Assembly (NCBI GenBank): GCA_965651905.1
Contig: CBFGUG010000032.1
Span: forward strand, 12,337 to 76,336
Direction of reading: 5' to 3'
Length of the DNA stretch: 64,000 bases
DNA from: SZUA-265 sp965651905
Lineage (GTDB): Bacteria > Myxococcota_A > Polyangia > Polyangiales > Polyangiaceae
Program-made: the position numbers and the translations under genes
Shown here: positions 34,419 to 43,048 of the stretch, one piece after another
Numbering within the stretch: the first letter of the stretch is position 1
How the letters are laid out: each line of letters starts with the position of its first letter
Notes under the pieces: model-generated
Database searches by the model: none
Told to the model about the DNA's origin: nothing
Seen by the model: only the letters and a program-made list of their open reading frames with translations

Positions 34419-36800
34419 CTATTCTGTGGCTGCCGCGTTTTTCGCACCTTCGGGCGAGGTTTTTGCGAGTGCTGCGACCCATGCCTGCCCAGCTGCAATC
34501 TGCCCGTCGTTGGCTGGCAGACTCATGGGGCGCTCGAGGGCGATTCCCATTTCGCGAGTTCGCATCACGATTCCATCGAGCAGCAGGCGGTTCTGAAAAC
34601 ACCCGCCTGACACGACGGCACGCGCCCCACCAGTGCCGCTCAGAAATCGTTCGAGCTGCAAGATCCCCCACTGCACCAGCGTCGCATGCACGCGCTGTGC
34701 AACGACCGCCGCGGTCACACCACGATGCAAGTCGTCCAGCAGCTCTTCGAAGAGCGGACGCAGGGAAGTCGACTCATCACCCATTTCCACTGAATACGCG
34801 CCGTGCGTGTCCAGCTTGGGGGCGCTCGCCTTGCGAGCCAAGGCTTCCAGTTCGATCGCGGCTTGCCCCTCGTAGCTGCATACGCCGCGCACGCCGAGCA
34901 GTGCTGCAACCGCGTCGAACAGGCGTCCCACACCACAACTGCGCGGACAGTTCACGTTGCGATCGAGCATCTGTTGGAGGGTCGTCAACTCGCCTCGTCC
35001 GAAATGTGCGGCAGCGGCGTCCGGGAGCGCGAGCCCCAGCTCGTGACACACCCCGAGCAGTGCGCGTCGCGGCTCGCGGATTGCTCGTTCACCTCCGACC
35101 AGCGGAAAGCTCTGCAGGTGATGTAGGCGCCGAAAGTCTGCGCCGTTGCAAAACAATGCCTCGCTGCCCCACAGCTCGCCGTCGTCGCCCAGACCCACTC
35201 CGTCCCAAGCCAACCCGACGACAGGGCCAGTCAGTCCCCGCTCCGCGCAGACGGCGGCTACGTGCGCGTGATGGTGTTGGACGCGCACGACGGGTAATCC
35301 CCAACGCATACTAGAGTCTTCTGCCAGTCGCGTCGAGGCGTAGTCGGGGTGGAGGTCACAGGCAATCAGCTCGGGCTCGGCACCGTGAAATCTCAACAGG
35401 GCCTCTACGGAAGCGCGTTGCGCTTCGATGGACCCTTCGTGGTCCAGATCGCCGATGTGTTGACTGACGACGAGTTTTCCGGCGTGCGCGAGTGCGATGG
35501 CGTTCTTGAGGTGCGCGCCCAAAGCCAAGACACACTGCGTGGTCGGAATGCTGCCGAGGCTGCGTGGCGCGTAGCCTCGAGCACGGCGCAACATGACGGG
35601 CCCATCGAGGCTGACGCTGAGTACCGAATCGTCCAGGGGGACTACGATCGCGCGGTCGTGGTCCAGCCACAGTTGCGCAACGTGGCCCAAGCGTGAGATG
35701 GCCTCCTCGAACTCGGTGCACATCGGCTCTCCAGACGAGTTGCCGCTCGTGCACACTAGCGGCGTGCGAACGCGTTGCATCAAGAGGTGATGCAGCGGCG
35801 TGGTGGGCAACATCGCCCCGAGCGTGTCGACGTTCGGCGCGATGCCGCTCGCCAATCGCACGCGGGAGCCACGCCGCTCGCAAATCACGATGGGCGCTTC
35901 GGCGCTCGTGAGCAAAGCGCGCTCCGCGTCAGTGAGGTGCGCGTGCCGCGATAGTTGCTCGAGGTCCCGAAACATGACTGCAAAGGGCTTGGCGTCCCGC
36001 CGCTTGCGTCGTCGCAACTCGAGCACCGCACGCTCGCTGCTGGCGTCCACCAGCAGTTGAAACCCTCCGAGGCCGCGCAGGCCGACGATCATCCCGTCGC
36101 AAAGTGCGCGGGCCGCTGCGTCGATTGCTGCGACGTTCGTGGCCACGAGCGTTCCCGTTTCGTCCAACAACTTCAGACTCGGTCCGCAGCGAGGGCAAGC
36201 GATCGACTCGGCGTGAAAACGCCGATCGTTCGGGTCTTCATACTCCGTGCGGCACACGCTGCACATTTCGAATTCCCGCATGGTGGTGCGGGCGCGGTCG
36301 TAGGGAACCGCCGAGGCGACCGTGTAACGCGGGCCGCACTGCGTGCAGCTGGTAAATGCGTATTGGTAACGGAGGTTCGTAGGGTCGTCGATGTCCGCGC
36401 GACAGTCGACGCAAAGCGCTAGATCGGGACAGATCGCGGTAGCGGCTTTGCCCTTCTGCGCGCTCTGCCGAATCGAGAAGTTGCTTTCGCTGTCATCGAT
36501 CGGCTGAACTTCCGTGCTGATGTGTTCGAGCGTGCAGGCCGTGGGTGAGCGGGTGCTCAGAGCCGTCAAGAAATCGTCGACCGCGTCGGGCGTTCCTTGC
36601 ACCTCGATCTCTACTGCGCCCGACGTGTTTTCGACCCAACCCGTGAGGCCGCGAGCGGTCGCGGTGCGATGTGCGAACGGTCGAAAACCGACGCCCTGTA
36701 CCGTCCCCGTCACTCGAACGTGCAACCTCACGGCCGGGAGGTGCGGCTCGGTTCGCTCCAGCACCGGGCGCGGACGATCGGGTCGGCAGCTCGAGCTCAT
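34419..36800 (-). CDS. hypF: Carbamoyltransferase HypF
   Basis: This 793-residue enzyme supplies the carbamoyl group for cyanide ligand synthesis. Domains in order: acylphosphatase (about 25-110, VRVTGTVQGVGFRPFAHRTA), two zinc-finger units (CVDC...CTQC and CSVC...CPRC), a YrdC-like domain (about 220-400), and a Kae1-like domain (RVQHHHAHVAAVCAERG, VSGGCFQNRLLLDG). Length matches typical HypF of 750-800 residues. It heads the hypF-C-D-E run and is divergent from a UspA gene. Confidence 0.95.
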   Translation of the reverse strand: MSSSCRPDRPRPVLERTEPHLPAVRLHVRVTGTVQGVGFRPFAHRTATARGLTGWVENTSGAVEIEVQGTPDAVDDFLTALSTRSPTACTLEHISTEVQPIDDSESNFSIRQSAQKGKAATAICPDLALCVDCRADIDDPTNLRYQYAFTSCTQCGPRYTVASAVPYDRARTTMREFEMCSVCRTEYEDPNDRRFHAESIACPRCGPSLKLLDETGTLVATNVAAIDAAARALCDGMIVGLRGLGGFQLLVDASSERAVLELRRRKRRDAKPFAVMFRDLEQLSRHAHLTDAERALLTSAEAPIVICERRGSRVRLASGIAPNVDTLGAMLPTTPLHHLLMQRVRTPLVCTSGNSSGEPMCTEFEEAISRLGHVAQLWLDHDRAIVVPLDDSVLSVSLDGPVMLRRARGYAPRSLGSIPTTQCVLALGAHLKNAIALAHAGKLVVSQHIGDLDHEGSIEAQRASVEALLRFHGAEPELIACDLHPDYASTRLAEDSSMRWGLPVVRVQHHHAHVAAVCAERGLTGPVVGLAWDGVGLGDDGELWGSEALFCNGADFRRLHHLQSFPLVGGERAIREPRRALLGVCHELGLALPDAAAAHFGRGELTTLQQMLDRNVNCPRSCGVGRLFDAVAALLGVRGVCSYEGQAAIELEALARKASAPKLDTHGAYSVEMGDESTSLRPLFEELLDDLHRGVTAAVVAQRVHATLVQWGILQLERFLSGTGGARAVVSGGCFQNRLLLDGIVMRTREMGIALERPMSLPANDGQIAAGQAWVAALAKTSPEGAKNAAATE

Positions 36801-36888
36801 GAGCGGAAACGATGGCCCATAGCCGCAATGGTGACAACGAATCTCGATGCAACAGACCGTCGCGAGCCAGCCGTCTCACGCGTCACCA

Positions 36889-36901
36889 CGAAAAATTTTC
36901 G
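36889..36901. promoter_or_regulatory. AT-rich palindrome in the hypF/uspA divergent region
   Basis: CGAAAAATTTTCG is a perfect palindrome around a central A and is markedly AT-rich for this DNA. It lies 41-53 bp upstream of the UspA start and about 90 bp upstream of hypF. It may be an operator or an AT-rich promoter element; no regulator is assigned. Confidence 0.3.
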
Positions 36902-36941
36902 CGTTGGCTAGGATGGCACTTCGCGCCAAGCTGAGGTCGAA

Positions 36942-37415
36942 ATGAGCACATTCAAACGGATCCTCGTTCCCGTAGACTTTTCTGATTGTTCCGCCGCTGC
37001 AGTCAAACAAGCGCTGATATGGGCTGAGGCGACGCAGGCTCAGGTTGACGTCGTACACGCCTACGACGTACCCACGTTCATTCCACCTCATGTCGAAATC
37101 ATGATGGGGGAGGCGAGCGCGTCTCTGGCGGAGCACGCCGAACGTCACGCGAAAGAAGCGCTCGAACGGTTCTTGCTGTCGCTTGGGGTTCCAGAATCCA
37201 TCCGGCAACGGGGCAGGGTGCTGTTCGGGCCACCTGCGATCACGGTGCTGGAAGTCGCCGAAGGGGACGACTACGACCTAATCGTCATGGGGACGCATGG
37301 TCGAACGGGGCTGCCACGCTTGTTGGTGGGCAGCGTCGCGCAGAAGGTGATGGTCGCAGCGAAGTGTCCCGTCCTCACCGTGCACGCCGCACCATCCGAA
37401 ACTTCGGAGGCGTAG
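36942..37415 (+). CDS. Universal stress protein, UspA family
   Basis: This 157-residue protein has the canonical Usp fold: RILVPVDFSDCSAAAVKQAL at the N-terminus and VMGTHGRTGLPRLLVGSVAQ with CPVLTVHA at the end, so the ATP loop is intact. It lies between two hydrogenase maturation blocks, in the opposite orientation to both, divergent from hypF and convergent with hypA. Its location inside the hyp cluster suggests it is expressed under similar low-energy conditions, which is inference. Confidence 0.93.
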   Translation: MSTFKRILVPVDFSDCSAAAVKQALIWAEATQAQVDVVHAYDVPTFIPPHVEIMMGEASASLAEHAERHAKEALERFLLSLGVPESIRQRGRVLFGPPAITVLEVAEGDDYDLIVMGTHGRTGLPRLLVGSVAQKVMVAAKCPVLTVHAAPSETSEA

Positions 37416-37454
37416 CTTGGCCGTCGTTCTCGGTCCTCATGCAGTCCGCATCCG

Positions 37455-37787
37455 TCAGTCGACTTCCAGTGAGTCCAAAAACACGCCCGTCTGCTGCGAT
37501 AGCTCGGCATCCGTCGAGTTGCATTGCGGGCACAGGGTGACGTGGTGCTCGGGTTGATACTCGGTACCGCAGCGCAGACACCGAGCGGTCACGTGGACTA
37601 GGTCGAGCTGCAAGGTCGCCCCGTCCGCGACGCTCCCGACGGCATGCGCCTGGAAGTGGAAGTCGAGTGATTCGGGGGACAGCGCTTCTGTTTCGGCAAT
37701 GCGCCCGATTACCCGCAGCACGCGTGCGCCCTGGGCGCGCTCGAGAACGACTCTCAGTAGATCTTTTGCCAATTGGGTTTCATGCAT
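37455..37787 (-). CDS. hypA: Hydrogenase nickel-insertion protein HypA
   Basis: This 110-residue metallochaperone begins MHETQLA, whose His2 binds nickel, and has the zinc site CLRCG and CPQC. It delivers Ni to the hydrogenase large subunit, normally with the GTPase HypB. ATG 37787 is chosen over the in-frame GTG at 37793 because MHE is invariant; AGGAGT lies seven to eight bases upstream. It is the last gene of the hydrogenase operon, 55 bp after the protease. No hypB is found in the window. Confidence 0.93.
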   Translation of the reverse strand: MHETQLAKDLLRVVLERAQGARVLRVIGRIAETEALSPESLDFHFQAHAVGSVADGATLQLDLVHVTARCLRCGTEYQPEHHVTLCPQCNSTDAELSQQTGVFLDSLEVD

Positions 37788-37842
37788 TCTCACACTCCTG
37801 TTCTGCCGCAGAGCTGGCGACAGGTTAATTGATTCATCGCGG

Positions 37843-38304
37843 TCACTCGTCGCAGCCTGCTCGCACCAGCGCCTCTATCGTGTTTGCGGCGTCGGTGACT
37901 GCTGCTTTCACCTCGTTCGAGAGCCGTTGCTCCAATAGGCGCGGACGCGTGATACCAATCGCCACTAGCTGGATCTGAGGTGTTGAATGCGTGTGAAGGG
38001 CCCGAGCCAGCTGGATGGCTTGCGCTACGCTCAGGCCATGTGACGACACCGAGCTGTTGGCTCGCTCGTCCAACTGATCAGGCGAGAGCACGAATACCTT
38101 TCCCACGTGGTGCGGCTCAACCAACACTGCGTCTACCAGGATGTACCTGCCGTCGCCGTCGAGCAGTTCCACGAGTTGCGAGGCATCGCGCGCGCGGACG
38201 AGTGTCGTGTTGCCGATACCCCTTCGCTCGACTTCATCCAGCACTGCGAGGCCGGCGGCGTCGTCGCCTGCAACGTGCTGACCGAGACCGACTATCGTGA
38301 TCAT
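37843..38304 (-). CDS. NiFe hydrogenase maturation protease
   Basis: This 153-residue endopeptidase of the HyaD/HycI type cleaves the C-terminal extension of the large subunit after nickel insertion. It starts ITIVGLGQHVAGDDAAGLAV, with the Asp residues that contact nickel in GDD and later ILVDAVLVEPHHVG. The family Gly-x-Gly-N/Q start is kept as GLGQ. Its ATG overlaps the large-subunit stop by four bases, so it is coupled to its substrate. Confidence 0.9.
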   Translation of the reverse strand: MITIVGLGQHVAGDDAAGLAVLDEVERRGIGNTTLVRARDASQLVELLDGDGRYILVDAVLVEPHHVGKVFVLSPDQLDERANSSVSSHGLSVAQAIQLARALHTHSTPQIQLVAIGITRPRLLEQRLSNEVKAAVTDAANTIEALVRAGCDE

Positions 38305-39587
38305 TGGTGCTCGATCTTCAGCTTCAAGAAGTGCGTCGAGCATGAGATGCACGGGTCGTAGTTGCGGATGGCCTGCTCTGCCCGCCAAGTAGCGTCAGCG
38401 TGGTCCATGGTGGCCAACTCGGGCGCCATCTCGAAGAGGTCCTCCTCGATCGTGAGTTGATTCTGGGAGGTCGGAGGCACGATCTTGGCGCTGACCACGT
38501 CGCCGCGCTCGTCGAGCTCGTAACGTTGGTACTGGAGTCCGCGCGGCGCCTCGGTTGCTGCGTAACACGTGGTCGCGCGCGGTTCGACAGCTACGTATGG
38601 CTCGGCTGGCGCCGAGTAGCTTTCGATGATCTCGCGTGATTCGTCGAGCGCCTGAATGATTTCTATGCCGCGCGCGAGAATAGTCTTGAATGGGTTGTTG
38701 CAGGGTATCTCGAACCCGATGCGGTCTGCAGCCGCACGAGCAGGGGGCCTCAGATGGTCGTAGTTGAGGTTGATGCGTGAAAGTGGGCCACAAAGGTACG
38801 CGCCGCGCCCGACGATCGTGGAGTGTAGTGCGGTCGACCGCTGCACCTGGTGCTCCTGGAAGCTTCGCTCATAGTCGCCGGCATCCAAGTCGATGCCGTG
38901 GTTCGAGACGATGCGTCCTTCGCTGAAGGGGTATTCGCTCTCGTGGCGTAACGCTACGAACTCGTATGCTCGTTCGAAATCAGGAAATGGTAACGTGGCG
39001 AAAACGTCGAGCGCCGCCTCCATTTTCGCCTGTGCGGCTTCCAGTTCTGGCAACAAAGCGCGTACATCCCTCGTGTCAGGCACGCGGTAGAAGCCGCCCA
39101 GTCGGATGTTGATGGGGTGAATCTCTCGCCCGCCGAGCACCTCGACCATGCGGTTGCCCGCTTTCTTGATGGCCAGACCTGCTTGTACGTGTTCTGGGTG
39201 ATCCTTGGCCATGCTGATCGCGTCCGGGTAGCCCAGGAAGTCGGGCAGGTGCAGCATGAACATGTGCAGCCCATGGCTTTCGATCCACTCGCCCGCATAG
39301 AGCAGGCGTCGCAGGCGTCTCAGTGGTTCAGTCACTGCGGCGCCGCACGCGCGTTCTATCGCGTGGCACGCGGTCATTTGGTACGACACTGGGCAGATCC
39401 CACAGATGCGCGCCGTGATGTCGACGACCTCGTGCATGCTGCGCCCTTTCAGGAAACCCTCGAAGAAGCGAGGAGGCTCGAATATCCGCAGCTCCACCGA
39501 CTTTGCGCGGTTGCCGTCGAAACGCAGCGTCAGCGCTCCTTCTCCTTCGACTCTAGTCAGGTAGTCGACCTTGATTGTTCGGGGCAT
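38301..39587 (-). CDS. NiFe hydrogenase large subunit, group 3b-like
   Basis: This 428-residue catalytic subunit has the L1 motif RICGICPVSYQMTACH and the L2 motif DPCISCSTHFLKL, which together supply the four nickel-binding cysteines. After the cleavage-site His, nine residues (FLKLKIEHQ) should be removed by the neighbouring protease. Sequence and partners match bidirectional NADP-linked group 3b hydrogenases (sulfhydrogenase alpha). It is cytosolic. It follows the small subunit by 42 bp. Confidence 0.93.
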   Translation of the reverse strand: MPRTIKVDYLTRVEGEGALTLRFDGNRAKSVELRIFEPPRFFEGFLKGRSMHEVVDITARICGICPVSYQMTACHAIERACGAAVTEPLRRLRRLLYAGEWIESHGLHMFMLHLPDFLGYPDAISMAKDHPEHVQAGLAIKKAGNRMVEVLGGREIHPINIRLGGFYRVPDTRDVRALLPELEAAQAKMEAALDVFATLPFPDFERAYEFVALRHESEYPFSEGRIVSNHGIDLDAGDYERSFQEHQVQRSTALHSTIVGRGAYLCGPLSRINLNYDHLRPPARAAADRIGFEIPCNNPFKTILARGIEIIQALDESREIIESYSAPAEPYVAVEPRATTCYAATEAPRGLQYQRYELDERGDVVSAKIVPPTSQNQLTIEEDLFEMAPELATMDHADATWRAEQAIRNYDPCISCSTHFLKLKIEHQ

Positions 39588-39629
39588 GTCATCTCCGAGG
39601 GGGGCACGAATGGGCGTGAGGGCTGAGCT

Positions 39630-40457
39630 TCAGTCGTCGTGTTCGTGGCGACTCGGCGCGCGGGGTTCCTCACTCAGGAAATCCTGGTGAACGTCACGAA
39701 AACTCGGGGCATTGGCGTTAAACGTCGAGAACAGCCGTCGGATGGATACATCGGGTACGGCGTGGTCGCGGAGGTGTTGGGCAAGCGAGCGAGAGTTGAC
39801 TGGGTCTTTCGGTCCGAAACAACCGAAGCAGCCGCGGCCGTAGCGGGGACAGAGCGCCCCGCAACCCGCGTGAGTGACGGGTCCCAAGCAGGTTACTCCC
39901 TCCGCCACGGCGAGGCAGACGACGCCCCGAGCTTTACACTCGGTGCAGACGGCGTCGGGGACGACATTGGGTTTGCGGCCTGCCAGCACCGAGACGATCA
40001 GATCGAGAAGCTGGCGTTTGTCGACGGGACACCCGCGCAGCTCGAAGTCTACGTCGACGTGATCGGCGATGGCGGTCGAGTGCTCGAGCGTCGAGATGTA
40101 TTCGGGGCGCGCATACACGACCTTCTTGAATTCGGCGACGTCTGCGAAGTTTCGCAGCGCTTGAATTCCGCCCGCTGTCGCACACGCGCCGATGGTCACC
40201 AAGAATCTCGATTGTGCACGCACTTGCCTGATACGTTGGGCGTCGTGGAGAGTCGTGATGGAACCTTCGACCAGCGTCAAGTCATACGGGCCCTTGACGA
40301 TCGCACGAGACGCCTCTGGGAAGTTCGCAATCGAAACCTGAGAAGCAACAGCCAGCAGCTCGTCTTCACAGTCCAGTAGCGTGAGTTGGCATCCGTCGCA
40401 CGAAGCGAACTTGAAAACCGCGAGCTTTGGCTTTGCGTGCTTTCTTCGCTGACGCAT
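39630..40457 (-). CDS. NiFe hydrogenase small subunit, group 3b-like
   Basis: This 275-residue electron-transfer subunit has the proximal-cluster motif FASCDGCQLTLLDCED and later IGACATAGG and RGCPVDK. The C-terminal ferredoxin-like part has CTECKARGVVC and CGALCPRYGRGCFGCFGP. No Tat signal is present, in line with a cytosolic group 3 enzyme. The ATG overlaps the stop of the diaphorase gene by one base (TGATG). A longer in-frame start is rejected as antisense-like and unconserved. Confidence 0.93.
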   Translation of the reverse strand: MRQRRKHAKPKLAVFKFASCDGCQLTLLDCEDELLAVASQVSIANFPEASRAIVKGPYDLTLVEGSITTLHDAQRIRQVRAQSRFLVTIGACATAGGIQALRNFADVAEFKKVVYARPEYISTLEHSTAIADHVDVDFELRGCPVDKRQLLDLIVSVLAGRKPNVVPDAVCTECKARGVVCLAVAEGVTCLGPVTHAGCGALCPRYGRGCFGCFGPKDPVNSRSLAQHLRDHAVPDVSIRRLFSTFNANAPSFRDVHQDFLSEEPRAPSRHEHDD

Positions 40458-41293
40458 CACAACTCCCTCACCATCATCAAGTCGCGGAGTTTGTCGTAGC
40501 GAAACACGGGGCCGTCCTTGCAGATGAAATGTGGGCCGAGTTGACAGCGCCCGCACAGACCGACCGCGCACTTCATGTTTCGCTCAGTAGACAGGTACAG
40601 AGATTCGGGGGCGTATCCTTGGGACACGAGCTCCCGAGCCGCGAAGCGCATCATCACCTCTGGCCCGCACAACATCGCGACAGCGCGTTCTGGGCGACAG
40701 TACAGTCGCTGAAGTAGGCGCGTGACGACGCCGGTAGGCCCTCGCCAGTTTTGATCGCCCTGATCGACTATGACGTCGAACTGCAGATCACGCCTGGCCG
40801 ACCATCGCTCCAGTTCCTTGGAGAAAAGGAGGTCGTTCGGGCTGCGCGCACCGTAGACGATCGAAACACGGCGGTAGTCCTTTCGACGTTTGAGCACCTC
40901 GTGAACGACTGGACGCAGCGGTGCCAGGCCGATACCTCCTGCGACGATCACCAAGTCGTGATCTCGGCTCTCGGCCACGGGCCAGGGCGTACCAAATGGA
41001 CCGCGAACACCCACGTAGTCGCCCTTGCGCAGCCTGCCCAACGCAGATGAGACCGCTCCAACTTCGCGAATCGTGTGGGTCAGTTTTCTCGATTCGTTCG
41101 GATCACCACTGATCGAAATCGGCACTTCGCCGACACCGAAGGCGTAGAGCATCGTGAATTGGCCGGGTTGGAACGCCAAGCCACGCCCGTCTGCGCTCAG
41201 CTCGAGCGTAAACACGTCGCCAGTCTCGCGTTTCGTCCGCTCGATGACGAACGGCCGAGGGAGCATTGGATCCACCGAAGGTGCGAGCATCAT
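40457..41293 (-). CDS. FAD/NAD(P)-binding hydrogenase subunit (sulfhydrogenase gamma-like)
   Basis: This 278-residue diaphorase subunit belongs to the dihydroorotate dehydrogenase electron-transfer/ferredoxin reductase family. FAD contacts are expected near FQPGQFTMLYAFGVGEVPIS, and the pyridine nucleotide fold starts at LVIVAGGIGLAPLRPVV. The C-terminal 2Fe-2S motif is CAVGLCGRCQLGPHFIC. It links NAD(P)H to the hydrogenase. Its ATG overlaps the preceding cNMP-domain gene by four bases. Confidence 0.92.
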   Translation of the reverse strand: MMLAPSVDPMLPRPFVIERTKRETGDVFTLELSADGRGLAFQPGQFTMLYAFGVGEVPISISGDPNESRKLTHTIREVGAVSSALGRLRKGDYVGVRGPFGTPWPVAESRDHDLVIVAGGIGLAPLRPVVHEVLKRRKDYRRVSIVYGARSPNDLLFSKELERWSARRDLQFDVIVDQGDQNWRGPTGVVTRLLQRLYCRPERAVAMLCGPEVMMRFAARELVSQGYAPESLYLSTERNMKCAVGLCGRCQLGPHFICKDGPVFRYDKLRDLMMVREL

Positions 41294-41751
41294 CGATGGG
41301 ACCTGTAGACGTCGAGTCGCTGCAACCGCGATCGCTGCAACCGGACATGAGTGAGTTCCAGCAAGCGACGCGCGACCCGGTAGCCGAACGCAGGGTCGGC
41401 TTCCATCTTGCGCAGCAAGCATTCACCATCGACACTGAACGCAGAGGTCGGGTGGACGGCGCGCCCGTCGATCACGTAGGGCTCGAACAATGCGGACCAA
41501 CCGAGCGCATCGCCGTCTTCCAGCGTCTCCAAAATGACTGTGCCGCGCCCTGGTGCATGGCTCTCGAAGGTGACGCGCCCATGGCGAATCAAGAACAGCT
41601 TAGACGCTCGCTCGCCTTCGCGAAACAGGTACTCGCCTGTGGCAAAGCGTTCGTTCTTGCTGCAGCCCGCGAGAAAGCTGAGCATGTCCGGGGATAAGCC
41701 GGCCGCGAACGGGTGCTGTCCCAGTACTCGGTCGAGGGGTTTCTGGTTCAT
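41290..41751 (-). CDS. Free-standing cyclic-nucleotide-binding domain protein
   Basis: This 153-residue protein consists of one CAP_ED (cNMP-binding) domain: ERFATGEYLFREGERASKLF, FLIRHGRVTFESHAPGRGTV, and ETLEDGDALGWSALFEPY. The phosphate-binding cassette is degenerate, with no clear E-x6-R-[ST]. The final 30 residues form one helix (YRVARRLLELTHVRLQRSRL) but no helix-turn-helix domain follows, so it is not a Crp-type transcription factor. It overlaps both flanking hydrogenase genes by four bases, so it is likely made in step with the enzyme and may act on it directly. Confidence 0.85.
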   Translation of the reverse strand: MNQKPLDRVLGQHPFAAGLSPDMLSFLAGCSKNERFATGEYLFREGERASKLFLIRHGRVTFESHAPGRGTVILETLEDGDALGWSALFEPYVIDGRAVHPTSAFSVDGECLLRKMEADPAFGYRVARRLLELTHVRLQRSRLQRLDVYRSHR

Positions 41752-42965
41752 GTGCCTGAAGCTCCAGTGGCGTCGGTCGCGTTGTCGTTCGTCGATTTCG
41801 ACGTCGTCGACTCGGACATCGTGTCGTCTTGCGCTGGCGAGCTGCCAGTGAGGTTTTCGAGGTCCTGGTGGGTCTCGAACCGCGCGATTTCCTCAGTCAC
41901 GTCGATCCCGACCGGGCACCAGGTAATACAGCGCCCACAGCCTACACAACCCGAGGTGCCGAATTGATCATACCAATGCGAAAACTTGTGGGTCAGCCAC
42001 TGGCGGTAGCGCGAGGCGATTGAAGTTCGTACCGAGCCCCCGTGAATGTACGAGAAATCGTTGTTGAAGCACGAGTCGGTGCGTCGCCAGCGCTCGCTGC
42101 GGTCGACGTCTACTCCGCCGCGTTCTTCGACGCTGGAACAAAAGCAGGTGGGACAGCTGGCTGTGCAGTTGGCGCAGGCCAAGCACCGCTCCGCAATCTG
42201 CTGCCAGTTGGGGTGGTCCAAGTGGCGCGCGAGCAATGCGCGTGTCCGTTCGGGGTCAACCTTGCGCTTTTGCGCTTGCCCCGCTCGCTGTACGAGCTCC
42301 CGAGCTCGCCTCGAGAACTCGTCGCTGGCGGTGCGCTTGTTCAGTCGAGAAACGATGTCAGCGCCAGCGTCACTGCCGACCTCCAGAGCGAAGCGGATGC
42401 CGTCTGCACCCGCAACCTCGGTGAGCGCCAAGTCATGATGCTTGGCTCGGGGCCCCGTCTTCATCGAAGCACAGAAACAAGTATCCGCAGACGCCGTGCA
42501 GTGAACCGCGACGATCAGCGTGCGTGCTCGTCGTGCCGCGTACCGCGGATCGGGATGGGATCCGTGCATCATCACTTGGTCGAGGCGCGAGAGGCCTTCC
42601 AAGTCGCAGGCGCGCGCGCCGATGATGGCCAGACGCGGTGCCGTACTGCTGCAGTCATCGATCGAAACCTCGTGCTTGTTCCGTCGGATCTCGTAGAGCT
42701 TCTCGTCAGTGGGGTGGAACAACGGCTTCAGTGACTGGGCCGGCGCGGTGAAACCAAAGTACCCGGGCACTCGCGAGCTCTTCAGCCGATAGCGGCCGGG
42801 GCTCTGCTCGTCGGCATGGCCCAGAGGCAGGTCCTCGATTCCTCCGATGGGTGAATAGACCACCGCCCCGTTGCGCAGTCGTGGCCCCACCAGCGTCCAG
42901 CCCTCGTCCGTCAGCAGGGTCAGCAGTTGTGCTAGGCCCGAAGTGTCGATTTCGTAGCTAGTCAT
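41748..42965 (-). CDS. 4Fe-4S hydrogenase subunit (sulfhydrogenase beta-like)
   Basis: This 405-residue protein has the layout of the beta subunit of group 3b sulfhydrogenases. An N-terminal domain of about 220 residues contains IIGARACDLEGLSRLD, and two ferredoxin motifs follow at the C-terminus: CLACANCTASCPTC and GCVGCGRCITWCPVG. A Ser/Thr/Asp-rich tail of about 30 residues ends the protein. It is the first gene of the hydrogenase operon, so the promoter should lie in 42966-43048. It passes electrons between the diaphorase subunit and the small subunit. Confidence 0.9.
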   Translation of the reverse strand: MTSYEIDTSGLAQLLTLLTDEGWTLVGPRLRNGAVVYSPIGGIEDLPLGHADEQSPGRYRLKSSRVPGYFGFTAPAQSLKPLFHPTDEKLYEIRRNKHEVSIDDCSSTAPRLAIIGARACDLEGLSRLDQVMMHGSHPDPRYAARRARTLIVAVHCTASADTCFCASMKTGPRAKHHDLALTEVAGADGIRFALEVGSDAGADIVSRLNKRTASDEFSRRARELVQRAGQAQKRKVDPERTRALLARHLDHPNWQQIAERCLACANCTASCPTCFCSSVEERGGVDVDRSERWRRTDSCFNNDFSYIHGGSVRTSIASRYRQWLTHKFSHWYDQFGTSGCVGCGRCITWCPVGIDVTEEIARFETHQDLENLTGSSPAQDDTMSESTTSKSTNDNATDATGASGT

Positions 42966-43048
42966 CGCGTCGTTCTGACTCCTCGGAACGCAAGAGCCGT
43001 GCCCAAATTTCGGCGAACGTCACGGTCGCGCGCTGGTCACCAAGTTTC

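Noticed and set aside
36914..36919. Sigma-54-type -24 element (TGGCAC) before uspA
   Set aside because: The matching -12 GC element is absent at the required spacing.
41290..41751. A Crp/Fnr transcription factor controlling the hydrogenase operon
   Set aside because: Only the cNMP-binding domain is present; no helix-turn-helix follows.
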